From NCBI GenBank assembly GCA_913060975.1, contig CAJXVC010000009.1, forward strand, positions 1-64,000: a stretch of 64,000 bases of DNA, given 5' to 3'. The DNA is from an uncultured Gammaproteobacteria bacterium (GTDB taxonomy: Bacteria > Pseudomonadota > Gammaproteobacteria > Pseudomonadales > Pseudohongiellaceae). Positions within the stretch are counted from its first letter, which is position 1. Each line of letters begins with the position of its first letter. The notes beneath the pieces were generated by a model, which saw only the letters and a program-made list of their open reading frames with translations, searched no databases and was not told the DNA's origin. A program made the translations under genes and the position numbers. Below, piece after piece: positions 53,784 through 62,464 of this stretch.

Positions 53784-54602
53784 ATGGAATTTGATACCGA
53801 GCAACTCACCGCACTGGCAATAACCTACGGCACCAAAATTTTGGCTGGTGTGGCCACGCTGGTAATTGGCCTCTATGTCGTCAGTTTGATTATGTCGGCT
53901 ATTCGCAAGATGTTCGAAAAGAGCGGCGTTGACCCTTCATTGCGCAGTTTTCTTGCCAGTCTGATTTCCATTCTGCTCAAGGTCATTGTCTATATCACAG
54001 CGCTGGGCATGCTGGGCGTCGAGATGACCTCGTTTATCGCTATTCTCGGTGCTGCTGGTCTGGCTGTCGGTCTGGCGCTGTCAGGCACGCTGCAGAACTT
54101 TGCCGGCGGCGTCATGATCCTGTTCTTCAAGCCTTATAAAGTGGGTGATTTCATTGAAGCGCAAGGCTACATGGGCTCGGTCAAAGAGATTCAGATCTTT
54201 GTCACCATTTTGACTACACCGGACAACAAGACCGTGCTGATTCCGAACGGCCCCTTGGCAACCGATTCCATGATCAACTTCTCAACCCAGGCGACGCGAC
54301 GCGTGGACTGGACCTTCGGGATTTCTTATGGCGACGATGTCGACAAGGCCTACGAAGTGCTGAAAAAATTGATTGCTGAAGATGAGCGCATTATGAAAGA
54401 CCCGGAGCCGTTTATGGCGCTGCATACATTGGCCGACAGCTCGGTCAATATTGTCGTCCGTGTATGGGCGGCGACCGGCGACTACTGGCCAGTACATTTC
54501 AGCATGAACGAGAAGGTCTACAAGCAATTCCCACAAAACGGTTTGTCATTTCCGTTCCCGCAGATGGATGTTCATTTGCAGCGCGAAGAAGATTCCGCGT
54601 AA
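53784..54602 (+). CDS. mscS: small-conductance mechanosensitive channel
   Basis: A 272-residue MscS-family inner-membrane channel releasing solutes on hypo-osmotic shock. It has three N-terminal helices; the pore-lining TM3 is GAAGLAVGLALSGTLQNFAGG (about residues 92-112), followed by FFKPYKVGDFIEAQGYMGSV, VLIPNGPL and the cytoplasmic vestibule. The length fits E. coli MscS. The start has AGGAAATC upstream. It is monocistronic. Confidence 0.9.
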   Translation: MEFDTEQLTALAITYGTKILAGVATLVIGLYVVSLIMSAIRKMFEKSGVDPSLRSFLASLISILLKVIVYITALGMLGVEMTSFIAILGAAGLAVGLALSGTLQNFAGGVMILFFKPYKVGDFIEAQGYMGSVKEIQIFVTILTTPDNKTVLIPNGPLATDSMINFSTQATRRVDWTFGISYGDDVDKAYEVLKKLIAEDERIMKDPEPFMALHTLADSSVNIVVRVWAATGDYWPVHFSMNEKVYKQFPQNGLSFPFPQMDVHLQREEDSA

Positions 54603-55271
54603 GCATTTTGCAAAGGCAGTTTAATCTGTCTCTGCCCTGTCTCAGCCCTACTTATGAGTCTGTTGGTGGCACGCGAGTGCCGCCGGCAAGACTGCTATCG
54701 GGGGTGATTTATCTTCGTTGGGCCAAGGCCTGACTGGAATTTTGTCTTCTGATTGTCTATTGGAAAGGACTCTCTAGAGTATCCCTGCCCTTCACAGACA
54801 TGAAAAGTGGCTGGATGAAGGACAGGGCGACTCAAGGAGCACCCGGGCACAGACATGAGAGGTGTGGAGGGGCCGTGCCACGGGCGGGTGCAAGACGACA
54901 TTACCTCTATGCTGTATTGCAGTTTGTAATTTACCACTATATATAGTGAATCTCAAGCCTTGGCCGCGCGAGTCATCAAGTGGATTGAGGCGCTGATTGA
55001 GGCGACCAACTCGGGTGACGGGCATGGGTTGTGGACAGGATGACAGCATTAATGCAGCTGGTTTGCCGCTGACGTTGGCGCTGAGTAAGAGAGCGCTTGT
55101 TCTGGGTTGCGTGTGTAGTTCTGTTATTCCGACTTTCATTAAAATACTAAAGTAATTGCTTTGCTATATCTGAAAGAGACCCGCGCATTCCTCTACGCCT
55201 TTCTCACAGAAGGCGAATAAACGCCTCTGTCGTATTGAGAGTGTGGCAAAAAACGACGTTCCCGCCGGGTG

Positions 55272-55332
55272 TTGGTAGCTGGAAATTGGTAGCTGGAAAT
55301 TAATGGGTAAAAGTTGATAAGTAAAAGTTGAT
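55272..55332. repeat. two adjacent 14-base tandem duplications
   Basis: TTGGTAGCTGGAAA occurs twice in a row (55272-55285, 55286-55299). Just after it GTAAAAGTTGAT occurs twice with a 14-base period (55307 and 55321). Confidence 0.8.
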
Positions 55333-55339
55333 TTAGCGC

Positions 55340-55481
55340 AATGCTGCGCTCAGGCAACTATGGTTCACTAGAGACCGTGATGATGCTTTCCCCCGTGGGC
55401 ATAAAACCAGGGGCTGAAAGGCATATCATGACCTTTTCAAGCAGGGTGGGGTTGTCGCTTTCGGGCGCAACCCCTTTTTTT
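55340..55481 (+). ncRNA. candidate structured small RNA or leader, unclassified
   Basis: Two stems in a row on the plus strand. The first (55380-55429) pairs ATGAT, GC, TTTC and CCCC-G-TGG with CCA-GGGG, GAAA, GC and ATCAT, around an eight-base loop (gcataaaa). The second is a strong terminator (55448-55481). No open frame with a ribosome site lies between. I could not match it to a known riboswitch or sRNA class. The 5' end is not defined. Confidence 0.4.
55448..55481 (+). terminator. strong rho-independent terminator
   Basis: GGGGTTG pairs with CAACCCC, with an inner CGC/GCG stem, followed by seven T. No protein gene lies just upstream on this strand, so it must end a non-coding transcript or act as a leader attenuator for the DoxX-like gene. 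Confidence 0.85.
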
Positions 55482-55689
55482 AATCCATCGATCAACTCTT
55501 CACCTTCTCTCACGTCTTTTATCTCACTTTCGATCCACCTGCTATCTCGCGACTGCAGTTCTACGCTGTTTGATTTTCTGCCGACTTTACAAACCAGTGA
55601 GGGTTTGGAAGAAATCTGGATTTCTCGTCGGTGAAAGATTTCCCCGCAGCGATGGTCTAGTTGACACAGACTTTAGAGAGAATCAGACC

Positions 55690-56166
55690 ATGTCTAAACA
55701 GCATTTACTTAGCAAGTTGCCTTGGGCGTTGGCGGCGTTTATCGCGATCATCTTCGTGCAGTCGTTGTTTTTCAAGTTCAGCAATTCTTTTGAAACCCAA
55801 CACATCTTCGGCACGATAGGGAATTGGATGATGACTATTGGGTTGCCCGATAGTCCTTCGAGAAACTTTGCTGCCTATGGCGGTTATATAGTCGGTAGCG
55901 TGGAATTAATAGCAGCGGCGTTGTTGCTCTTCAGGCCGACACAGCCGGTCGGTGCCACTATCGCGTTGATTGTTATATCTGGCGCTATTTTCTTTCATCT
56001 GTTTACGCCTCTTGGTGTAAGTGTTGTCCTCAACGAGGACGGTGCAAGAGATGGTGGCCAACTTTTTGCCTTGGCCTGCGGGGTCTGGTTGTCGGCGTTA
56101 ATAATTTTATGGATGCGGAGAAAGGACTACCTGGCGGGAAATAAAACTGCAAACGCAGCGGTCTGA
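55690..56166 (+). CDS. DoxX-like four-helix membrane protein
   Basis: A 158-residue inner-membrane protein with four helices. The first helix includes ALAAFIAIIFVQSLFFKFS, and a GSVELIAAALLLF segment is typical of the DoxX/DoxD-like group. The C-terminus is basic. ATG 55690 lies after GAGAGAATCAGACC; the frame stays open upstream but reads through leader sequence. It is followed 43 bases later by the YHS gene on the same strand. The role is probably redox or detoxification at the membrane. Confidence 0.78.
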   Translation: MSKQHLLSKLPWALAAFIAIIFVQSLFFKFSNSFETQHIFGTIGNWMMTIGLPDSPSRNFAAYGGYIVGSVELIAAALLLFRPTQPVGATIALIVISGAIFFHLFTPLGVSVVLNEDGARDGGQLFALACGVWLSALIILWMRRKDYLAGNKTANAAV

Positions 56167-56209
56167 TTATTAAATGGGAACAAACAACATCTCAATGAAG
56201 GGCAATGCA

Positions 56210-56674
56210 ATGACTGATACCCCGAAAAATTTGCTACGAACGATACTGCTCTCAGTTGCGATAGCGCTGAGCGGCAACGCTGCGGCGGCCGTTGATGAGG
56301 TTTATACCGGCTTCTTTAGCAATAAAGCGATCAAGGGCTATGACGCTGTGGCCTATTTTACCGAAGGAATGCCGGTCGAAGGTTCTGCTGAATTTAGCAT
56401 GGAATATAAAGGCGCACAGTGGCTATTCAGTTCGCAAGAAAATTTGCAGATGTTTAGGGCGGACCCGGAAGCGTACGCCCCGCAGTATGGTGGCTATTGT
56501 GCATTCGCGGTGGCCAATGGGGAAACTGCCAGTGCCGAGCCAGATTTATGGACGATTCACGAAGGTAAGCTCTACCTGAACTACAATCGAAGTATCAATG
56601 CTCAGTGGCGCGACGACATGGAAAGTTTTATCGAACAGGCCGATAGCAATTGGCCAGCAATCGAGAAAGAATAG
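56210..56674 (+). CDS. exported YHS-domain protein
   Basis: A 154-residue protein with a signal peptide (to AAAAVDE). The YHS-like domain has AIKGYDAVAYFTEG, WLFSSQENLQMFRADPEAYAPQYGGYCA and a C-terminal LYLNYN. YHS domains bind metals; the single cysteine in GGYCA is part of the motif. ATG 56210 starts the signal; upstream in-frame ATGs at 56174 and 56195 exist. It is likely co-expressed with the DoxX-like protein, a pairing seen in other proteobacteria. Confidence 0.82.
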   Translation: MTDTPKNLLRTILLSVAIALSGNAAAAVDEVYTGFFSNKAIKGYDAVAYFTEGMPVEGSAEFSMEYKGAQWLFSSQENLQMFRADPEAYAPQYGGYCAFAVANGETASAEPDLWTIHEGKLYLNYNRSINAQWRDDMESFIEQADSNWPAIEKE

Positions 56675-56740
56675 GTTTTAGTGCGAAGAGGCCTTAAATA
56701 GGCAACAAACGCCTGAACTGGCACGTGGCAATGCAAGCGT

Positions 56741-57532
56741 TTAGCGACGCAGGTAAACGCAATCCGGGTTAAGCCCTTGCGATTGTGCTTGTCGGCGCAG
56801 AGTCTGGGCAGCACTCATCATCTCATTGAGTCGCGACATGCGCGTTTCAGGTGCCGGGTGTGTGGAAAGAAATTCCGGGGGGCGCTGACCGCCAACCGCA
56901 TTCATGTTTTCCCACAAGGTGATGCTCTGCTGTGGGTTGAAACCTGCTTCGGCCATCAGCATCAAGCCAACCACATCAGCTTCACTTTCTTGCGTCCGAT
57001 TGAACGGCAGAAACAGTCCGATCTGGGTGCCATAGTCGATAGCCTCAATCGCAGTGTCGGATACTCCAAAGATGCGCGCGGCAGTCACACCAACGGTTCT
57101 GATAGTAGACTGGCTGGCACGCTCGTTACTGTGATTGGCTATAACGTGACCAACTTCATGGGCCATAACCGCGGCTAACTGATGCTGGGTAACAGCTACA
57201 TCGAGCAGGCCGTTATAGACGCCAATCTTGCCGCCCGGCAACGCAAACGCATTGGCTTGCTCATTGTCGAATACGGTGACTTCCCAAACATTGGCATTAC
57301 GCTGTTCGTCACTAAGCGCTTCAATAATGTAATCGGCGACACACTGCACATAGTTCGTCTGGTTGCGGTTCTCGGTAATAGGAATTTGATCCTGCATTTG
57401 ACGATAAGCGGCTTCACCTTGTTGCGCCATCTGTTCTTCAGAATAAAAAACTACCTGACGTCGATCGGTTGGGGATGTAGCGCATGCGGCCAAGAGCACG
57501 CTCAGGATTGAAAAGGCGATCAATTTGTTCAT
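56741..57532 (-). CDS. M48-family lipoprotein metalloprotease (LoiP/YcaL-like)
   Basis: A 263-residue outer-membrane-linked protease. Lipobox LLAAC (Cys17), zinc motif HEVGH (H125-H129) and the third ligand in QESEADVVG. The Ser/Thr/Arg-rich DRRQVVFYSEEQ opening is typical of the periplasmic M48 group that cleaves misfolded envelope proteins (BepA/LoiP relatives, without TPR domain here). ATG 57532 gives a compact lipoprotein signal; the frame continues 11 codons upstream without a ribosome site. Confidence 0.88.
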   Translation of the reverse strand: MNKLIAFSILSVLLAACATSPTDRRQVVFYSEEQMAQQGEAAYRQMQDQIPITENRNQTNYVQCVADYIIEALSDEQRNANVWEVTVFDNEQANAFALPGGKIGVYNGLLDVAVTQHQLAAVMAHEVGHVIANHSNERASQSTIRTVGVTAARIFGVSDTAIEAIDYGTQIGLFLPFNRTQESEADVVGLMLMAEAGFNPQQSITLWENMNAVGGQRPPEFLSTHPAPETRMSRLNEMMSAAQTLRRQAQSQGLNPDCVYLRR

Positions 57533-57779
57533 AGCGTAAGTAATGCCGCGGCTCCCTGTGGTCAAGACAATGCGCGGTACTGGTCAGCGACCGCGAGTGC
57601 TGGGTGAATATCTTACTATTGATTGACCAGGCTTGAGTAGTCCAGTAGAAGTGTAATACCCAATAACCGGGAACGCCTCGCCAACCGAAAGGCATGATCG
57701 CGTATCAGTTAGCAAGAGTGGTTAGGTAGGTGGGACCAACGCAAGAGGTCCGCAAAATTGTCTGGCACTTGCGTTGTGT

Positions 57780-58382
57780 CTAGAAGCGACATTCCGACGG
57801 GTCTAGCTGGACACGCACTTCGTCACCAACGCTGTTGCGGGTGATTTCAAAACAATTGCCTTGCAGGTCACGGAGTAAGCGGCGATTCGGAACAGTGCTG
57901 ACCGGTGCTGCTGCCGGCTGTGAGTAGACGACTTCAGTCTGGCGTACAACTTGGGTTCTGGTTACCGGAGCGCGATAGACGGTACGGGTAACAGTGGCAG
58001 GCGCATGGCGATCATGCGCTGCATTGCTGAGCAAGGAGCCCAGAGCAATGCCGCCCACCAGAATGCCTACATCACTACTGTAATTGTGGCGGCGGTGACG
58101 CCAGCCGTTATTCCAGCCGCGGCCATAAGACACGCTGAAGTAGTTGTTATTGTGGCGATTGAAGCTTGAGCGATGGCTAAAACGGTTGTAGCCACGGTCG
58201 AAGCGATTCCAGTGATTGCCATAAGAGGCGTTCCAATGACGATTCGGACTGTAGTGCCTGGCATGGCTGGCAGAAGAGTGATGAGCGTATCGAGAGTATC
58301 GGGCGTTCCATGAATCTGCTGAGGCTGTTGTACTCATGCCCATGGCGAGAAGCACTATTGAACTTAGCAACAAAGTTTTCAT
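57780..58382 (-). CDS. exported His/Asn/Arg/Tyr-rich protein
   Basis: A 200-residue protein with a signal peptide (to TASAD). The mature N-terminal half is extremely rich in His, Asn, Arg, Tyr and Ser (RHWNASYGNHWNRFDRGY and similar). A short hydrophobic glycine-rich segment follows (VGILVGGIALGSLL). The conserved-looking C-terminus is RDLQGNCFEITRNSVGDEVR with two Cys. The composition suggests metal binding or nucleation at the envelope. No family is named with confidence. ATG 58382 follows AGAGGAC. Confidence 0.68.
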   Translation of the reverse strand: MKTLLLSSIVLLAMGMSTTASADSWNARYSRYAHHSSASHARHYSPNRHWNASYGNHWNRFDRGYNRFSHRSSFNRHNNNYFSVSYGRGWNNGWRHRRHNYSSDVGILVGGIALGSLLSNAAHDRHAPATVTRTVYRAPVTRTQVVRQTEVVYSQPAAAPVSTVPNRRLLRDLQGNCFEITRNSVGDEVRVQLDPSECRF

Positions 58383-58619
58383 CGTTTTCAGTCCTCTTTG
58401 TTTTGTCCTACTACTATATTGTTCAACCACAATGTTTGTTTGACCGCTACTGGCTACGTTAATAGTTTGCAGCGCCCGGGTGATAACCCGACGACGCGGG
58501 TCTGAACCAGGCGGTTGATGTCTTCAATCAAGTGTAAGTCCGAGGCTACAGCAAGCCGCTGAATACAAGCTGAATAGCTACAGGTAACGGTATTCGCTGC
58601 TGCGGCGAGGGAAAACAAG

Positions 58620-59516
58620 TCAGCCGGCTTCTGCCAAATCCGTGGCGGCGATGATGGCGTGCAAAGCCCGGGTGGCGGGGCCGGCAAACTGCTTATCGGT
58701 CAGCATCAAGTACAGAGGGAGTTTGCGCTCCAGGGTCTCGCCAAGAGGAATGCGTTGCAAGGTGCCACTGGCGAGTTCTGCACTGATCCAGTTGAGCGGC
58801 AGAATGGCGAAAGCCAGACCCGACTTGAGGATTTTGATGCTGCTGGCGAAATGACTGACAGTCCAGCGCTGTTCGGCCTTCAGCCAGCCAGAATCCTGTT
58901 TCTGGCGCGATCCGGAGTCACGCAGCACCACCTGGCGGTGGCTGCTCAGTTCCAGCTCAGATACCGCATTGCGACCCTTGATCAAGGGGTGTTCGGGCGC
59001 AGCGACAGGAGCCATGGTGATTTCGGTAAGCAAAATGCTGCTAAGACCAACTGGCGTCGTCGCACTCAGTACAATGTCAGCTTGGCGTTCCAGCAGGGCT
59101 TCTGTGGTGCCTGACAGCGTGGTTTCCAGCAAGCGCAGGCGGGTGTGGGGAAACTGCTGTGAAAAGGTCTCAAACGCGCACAGCAAAGCGTCTATGTTAA
59201 GCAGGCTGTCGACGGCAATAGTCACTTCCGCCTCCACCCCCTGAGCCAATGATTTGGCCACAGCTTCTGCATCACAGGCCCGATTCAGGAGTTGCTGGGC
59301 ATAAGGGTAGAGTATTTTACCGGTGTCACTCAGAACTGTTTTGCGCCCCTTGGGTACCAGCACCGGTTCTGGTAATTGCTCGTTCAGGCGGCTGACCGCA
59401 TAGCTAACCGTCGACTGACTTTTATTGAGGGCCTCCGCAGCCAGGGCGAACGAGCCTTCATCCACGACCGTTTTAAAGGCCAGCCATTGTTCCAGGGAAA
59501 TACGTGGATAATTCAT
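58620..59516 (-). CDS. LysR-family transcriptional regulator
   Basis: A 298-residue regulator. The N-terminal winged HTH is seen at WLAFKTVVDEGSFALAAEALNKSQSTVSYAVSRLNEQL (residues 11-48). The ligand-binding domain covers about 95-295. It is divergent from azoR and pirin, with 157 bases between the start codons, the classical arrangement in which a LysR protein controls its neighbour. The inducer is probably an electrophile or quinone, inferred from azoR and pirin only. Confidence 0.9.
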   Translation of the reverse strand: MNYPRISLEQWLAFKTVVDEGSFALAAEALNKSQSTVSYAVSRLNEQLPEPVLVPKGRKTVLSDTGKILYPYAQQLLNRACDAEAVAKSLAQGVEAEVTIAVDSLLNIDALLCAFETFSQQFPHTRLRLLETTLSGTTEALLERQADIVLSATTPVGLSSILLTEITMAPVAAPEHPLIKGRNAVSELELSSHRQVVLRDSGSRQKQDSGWLKAEQRWTVSHFASSIKILKSGLAFAILPLNWISAELASGTLQRIPLGETLERKLPLYLMLTDKQFAGPATRALHAIIAATDLAEAG

Positions 59517-59673
59517 AGTGCGAACAAATAGCCCGAAAGCGTAGTTAGAAAAATAGTTTGATACACAGTTCGAATAATTAGATTAATAATACGCATAAAT
59601 TGCGACATATGATCGAATAATATGGCGTAAAGTACCCCCCATCAAGCCAATTCAACGCTTTTTGGAGGTCAAG
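59517..59673. promoter_or_regulatory. divergent control region between lysR and azoR
   Basis: It is AT-rich. TCGAATAAT occurs twice in the same orientation (59570-59578 and 59613-59621), 43 bases or four helical turns apart. An ATTA-GAT-TAAT palindrome lies at 59577-59587. These are candidate sites for the LysR protein. Confidence 0.4.
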
Positions 59674-60324
59674 ATGCTTAAAGTTTTACGTTTAACCAGC
59701 AGTATTCTCGGTGCGAGCAGCGTTTCGACGGAGCTTACCGATGCTGTTATCGAGTCACTGCGGGACTTGCACGGCAAGGATAACGGGGTGCAGATTGTCG
59801 AGCGTGACTTGTCTGCCACACCAATCCCGCATGTCGACAATGCCTGGTTACAGGCTCTCATGACGCCAGAAGCGGATCGCAGCGACGAGCAACAGGCCAA
59901 GGTCGCGTTCTCGGATAGCCTCATTGCCGAGTTGCAGCAAGCCGATCTGTTACTGATTGCATTACCTATGTATAACTTTACCGTCCCATCCATGCTGAAA
60001 GCATGGAACGATCATGTGGCGCGAGCCGGCGTGACATTCAAATACACCGAACAAGGCCCTCAGGGTTTGCTCGATGACAAGCAGGCCCTGTTGGTTGCCA
60101 CAATGGGTGGTGATCATGATAACGATGGGGGTGATTTCCTGCGTCCTTACATGCAACACTTTCTCGGCTTCCTTGGCATCGACAAAGTCGACATCATATC
60201 TGCCAGTGGATTGAATCTGGGCGATGAACAACGCCAACAGGCGATCAGCAAGGCAAGACAGGACATCAAGCGCTGGGCCAGCCAATCGCTGCGCGACAGC
60301 CAAACAAAGGAGCAAGCGGCATGA
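59674..60324 (+). CDS. azoR: FMN-dependent NADH:quinone oxidoreductase/azoreductase
   Basis: A 216-residue flavodoxin-like enzyme reducing azo compounds and quinones with NADH. The FMN phosphate loop is TSSILGASSVS (about residues 8-18), the central LPMYNFTVPSMLKAWNDHVARAG is the AzoR signature, and MGGDHDN is a further flavin loop. ATG 59674 follows TTTGGAGG at ideal spacing. Its stop overlaps the pirin start (ATGA). Confidence 0.9.
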   Translation: MLKVLRLTSSILGASSVSTELTDAVIESLRDLHGKDNGVQIVERDLSATPIPHVDNAWLQALMTPEADRSDEQQAKVAFSDSLIAELQQADLLLIALPMYNFTVPSMLKAWNDHVARAGVTFKYTEQGPQGLLDDKQALLVATMGGDHDNDGGDFLRPYMQHFLGFLGIDKVDIISASGLNLGDEQRQQAISKARQDIKRWASQSLRDSQTKEQAA

Positions 60325-61181
60325 CGACTCAATTGCGTGATATCGAAGAAGTATTGGTGGCACAACAAGCCAGCGATGGTGCCGGCGTACGTCTGAAGCG
60401 TGTGTTCGGTGGCCAGGAATTGGCGCGCTTTGATCCGTTCCTCATGCTTGATGAATTTGGCTCGGATGAAGCGGCTGACTACATTGGTGGTTTTCCTGAC
60501 CATCCGCATCGCGGTTTTGAAACCGTGACCTATATGCTGGAAGGCTACATGGAGCACCGTGACCATATGCAGAACGTCGGCAAACTGGGGCCGGGTGACG
60601 TGCAGTGGATGAAAGCCGGTTCAGGCGTAATCCATTCAGAGATGCCACAGCAGGAAGAGGGTCGCATGCGCGGCTTTCAGCTATGGGTCAATCTGCCTGC
60701 GGCAGAAAAAATGACACCTGCTACCTATAGTGACCTTGCGGCTGACTCTATACCGGTTGTGAACATTGCGGGTGTGGATGTCAAAAGCATCGCCGGTAGT
60801 CTGTTGGTCAATGGCAAGGAAGTTGCCGGCGCCGTTAGCGGGCTGACCACGGATCCAGGCTATCTGGATTTGGCATTCAATGAAGACCAACATCTGGAGA
60901 TCGATGTACCGCAGGGATACACCGCGCTCGTGTATGTGTACGAAGGCGCAGTGTTGATCGGCGACAAAGCCTATGCACTGGACAAGGGGCGCATGGCACG
61001 ACTCTCAAGAGAAGGCAAATTGAAGGTACAGGCCAATGCCGGTAGCAGAGTGCTGGTTATCACTGGCAAGCCTATTGGTGAGCCCATAGTGCATCATGGT
61101 CCGTTTGTGATGAATACCCGCGAAGAGATTCAGCAAGCGGTAATGGACTATACGCAGGGCAAGCTTGTTGCAAGCTCTTGA
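60321..61181 (+). CDS. pirin-family protein (probable quercetinase-like cupin)
   Basis: A 286-residue bicupin. The metal site has HPHRGFETVTY (two His near 60) and a downstream His and Glu in VIHSEMPQ, as in pirins with quercetin dioxygenase activity. The C-terminal cupin includes LVYVYEGAVLIGDKAYALDKG. It is translationally coupled to azoR by a 4-base overlap and so is presumably under the same LysR control; both fit handling of quinone or flavonoid-like compounds. Confidence 0.9.
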   Translation: MTTQLRDIEEVLVAQQASDGAGVRLKRVFGGQELARFDPFLMLDEFGSDEAADYIGGFPDHPHRGFETVTYMLEGYMEHRDHMQNVGKLGPGDVQWMKAGSGVIHSEMPQQEEGRMRGFQLWVNLPAAEKMTPATYSDLAADSIPVVNIAGVDVKSIAGSLLVNGKEVAGAVSGLTTDPGYLDLAFNEDQHLEIDVPQGYTALVYVYEGAVLIGDKAYALDKGRMARLSREGKLKVQANAGSRVLVITGKPIGEPIVHHGPFVMNTREEIQQAVMDYTQGKLVASS

Positions 61182-61219
61182 GAAAATGCAAGAGGCTGGC
61201 ATTCAGTATGGCCAGGTTT

Positions 61220-61251
61220 GGCTGCCACATCGGTTTTACACCGTGGCAGCC
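61220..61251. other. strong hairpin between convergent pirin and hydrolase genes
   Basis: A 9-base perfect stem GGCTGCCAC/GTGGCAGCC extended by an inner CGG/CCG. There is no T-run on either strand. Its position between convergent genes suits a shared 3'-end structure. Confidence 0.5.
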
Positions 61252-61372
61252 TGTCGGAGCTTTGCTGAGCGCAATGAGTTTTGTGCGCGGGCATTAAACG
61301 CGCACAATCATACTTGGCTACTGGTGATGGTGAATCTACTCCAAACCAAGCATCGATAATGAAAGGGGTGAT

Positions 61373-62464
61373 TTAGTTGACCGGTGGATCGGCTGGCTTG
61401 CCGTCATCCGAGGTCGGGTCGAGTACTTGTTGGTACTCTTCGACGTGTTCGCGCGTATTGACGCTTCGAACCTTGGCGATATGGAATAGCGCTTCGCCTT
61501 CATTGACCAGTGGCAAATTCGTCTTGCCGATGACAATGCCATCATAAGGAGACAGGGCTTGCTGTTCCTGCTCGCCGAACGGGTCGGCCACCACGCCGAG
61601 GACTTCGTTCTTCTTGACCCAGGAGCCAAGAGGCTTGATGAGTCGGACGATGCCGCTTTGTGGCGCGCGAATCCACGTACTGTCGCCAGCCACTTCAGTA
61701 TAAGGTTTCTTACGCGGCTGTTTGCTTGTTGTGAGCATGCCGATTTCACGCATGACTGACATGACGCCGCGCACGCCAGCGCGAATGGCGAATTCATTAA
61801 AACGTAGCGCTTCGCCAGCCTCATAAACAATAATATTGATACCCTTGGCTTCCACGGCTTTGCGCAAAGAGCCATCGATAATCTCACTGTTGAGAATTAC
61901 TGGTGAGGCGAATGCTTTCGCCATGCGCTCGGTTTCTTCATCATCGAGTACGGCGCGAATATGCGGGAAATTCTCGCGATGAATCGCCGCCGTGTGCAAG
62001 TCGATACCATGAGTGCAATGCGACACGATATCATTGAGAAAAAGGTGGGCGATTCGCGCAGCCAGAGAACCGGATTCGGAGCCTGGAAACGAGCGATTGA
62101 GATCGCGACGGTCAGGCAAGTAGCGCGATTGGTTGATAAAGCCAAAAATGTTAACTACTGGAATGGCTATTAAAGTGCCATGTAACCTTTTTATGGCTTT
62201 CTGATTAAGTATTCGCCTGATGATCTCAACGCCATTGATTTCATCGCCGTGAATAGCTGCAGAAACGAACATTGTTGGGCCCGGTTTCTTGCCACGAATA
62301 ACCTGAATAGGCATTTCAAGTTGAGTATGAGTGTAGAGACTGGGTACCGGCAGATCAATCATGCGGGTCTCACCGGGCAGGATCTCTTGCCCGGCGATAT
62401 GTAACACGTCTTCAGGTTTAACTTTAGCCACGTCCGCGTGTTCTCGTTTTACCCGCTTTGGCAT
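61373..62464 (-). CDS. succinylglutamate desuccinylase/aspartoacylase family zinc hydrolase
   Basis: A 363-residue M14-like deacylase. The zinc ligands are H72 and E75 in AIHGDE and a later His in IDLHTA near 155; the substrate Arg lies in RDLNRSFPG. The C-terminal about 100 residues form the lipoyl/barrel-sandwich-like domain of this subgroup ([25 protein letters not shown]). Its start overlaps the end of rimK by 41 bases, so the two are translated together. A role in reversing or trimming RimK-added glutamates is possible but is my inference. Confidence 0.83.
   Translation of the reverse strand: MPKRVKREHADVAKVKPEDVLHIAGQEILPGETRMIDLPVPSLYTHTQLEMPIQVIRGKKPGPTMFVSAAIHGDEINGVEIIRRILNQKAIKRLHGTLIAIPVVNIFGFINQSRYLPDRRDLNRSFPGSESGSLAARIAHLFLNDIVSHCTHGIDLHTAAIHRENFPHIRAVLDDEETERMAKAFASPVILNSEIIDGSLRKAVEAKGINIIVYEAGEALRFNEFAIRAGVRGVMSVMREIGMLTTSKQPRKKPYTEVAGDSTWIRAPQSGIVRLIKPLGSWVKKNEVLGVVADPFGEQEQQALSPYDGIVIGKTNLPLVNEGEALFHIAKVRSVNTREHVEEYQQVLDPTSDDGKPADPPVN

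Larger units (their letters stand above)
54603..55689. other. long gene-free stretch with short repeats and a candidate RNA
   Basis: Nearly 1.1 kb without a credible gene. Open frames (for example 54792-55139 minus) lack ribosome sites and have no domain. Two CACAGACATGARARGTG-like 17-mers lie 54 bases apart (from about 54795 and 54849). Two 14-base-period duplications are at 55272-55332. A structured, terminator-ended transcript is likely at 55340-55481. The last 200 bases are the leader of the DoxX-like gene. Confidence 0.5.

Noticed and set aside
54780..54900. Known structured RNA such as RNase P or 6S RNA in the long gap
   Set aside because: The repeated CACAGACATGA motif and GC-rich stretch do not match the conserved core sequences of these RNAs that I know.
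54792..55139. 115-residue minus-strand frame in the long gap
   Set aside because: No ribosome site, no domain, irregular codon choice; likely chance in a GC-richer patch.
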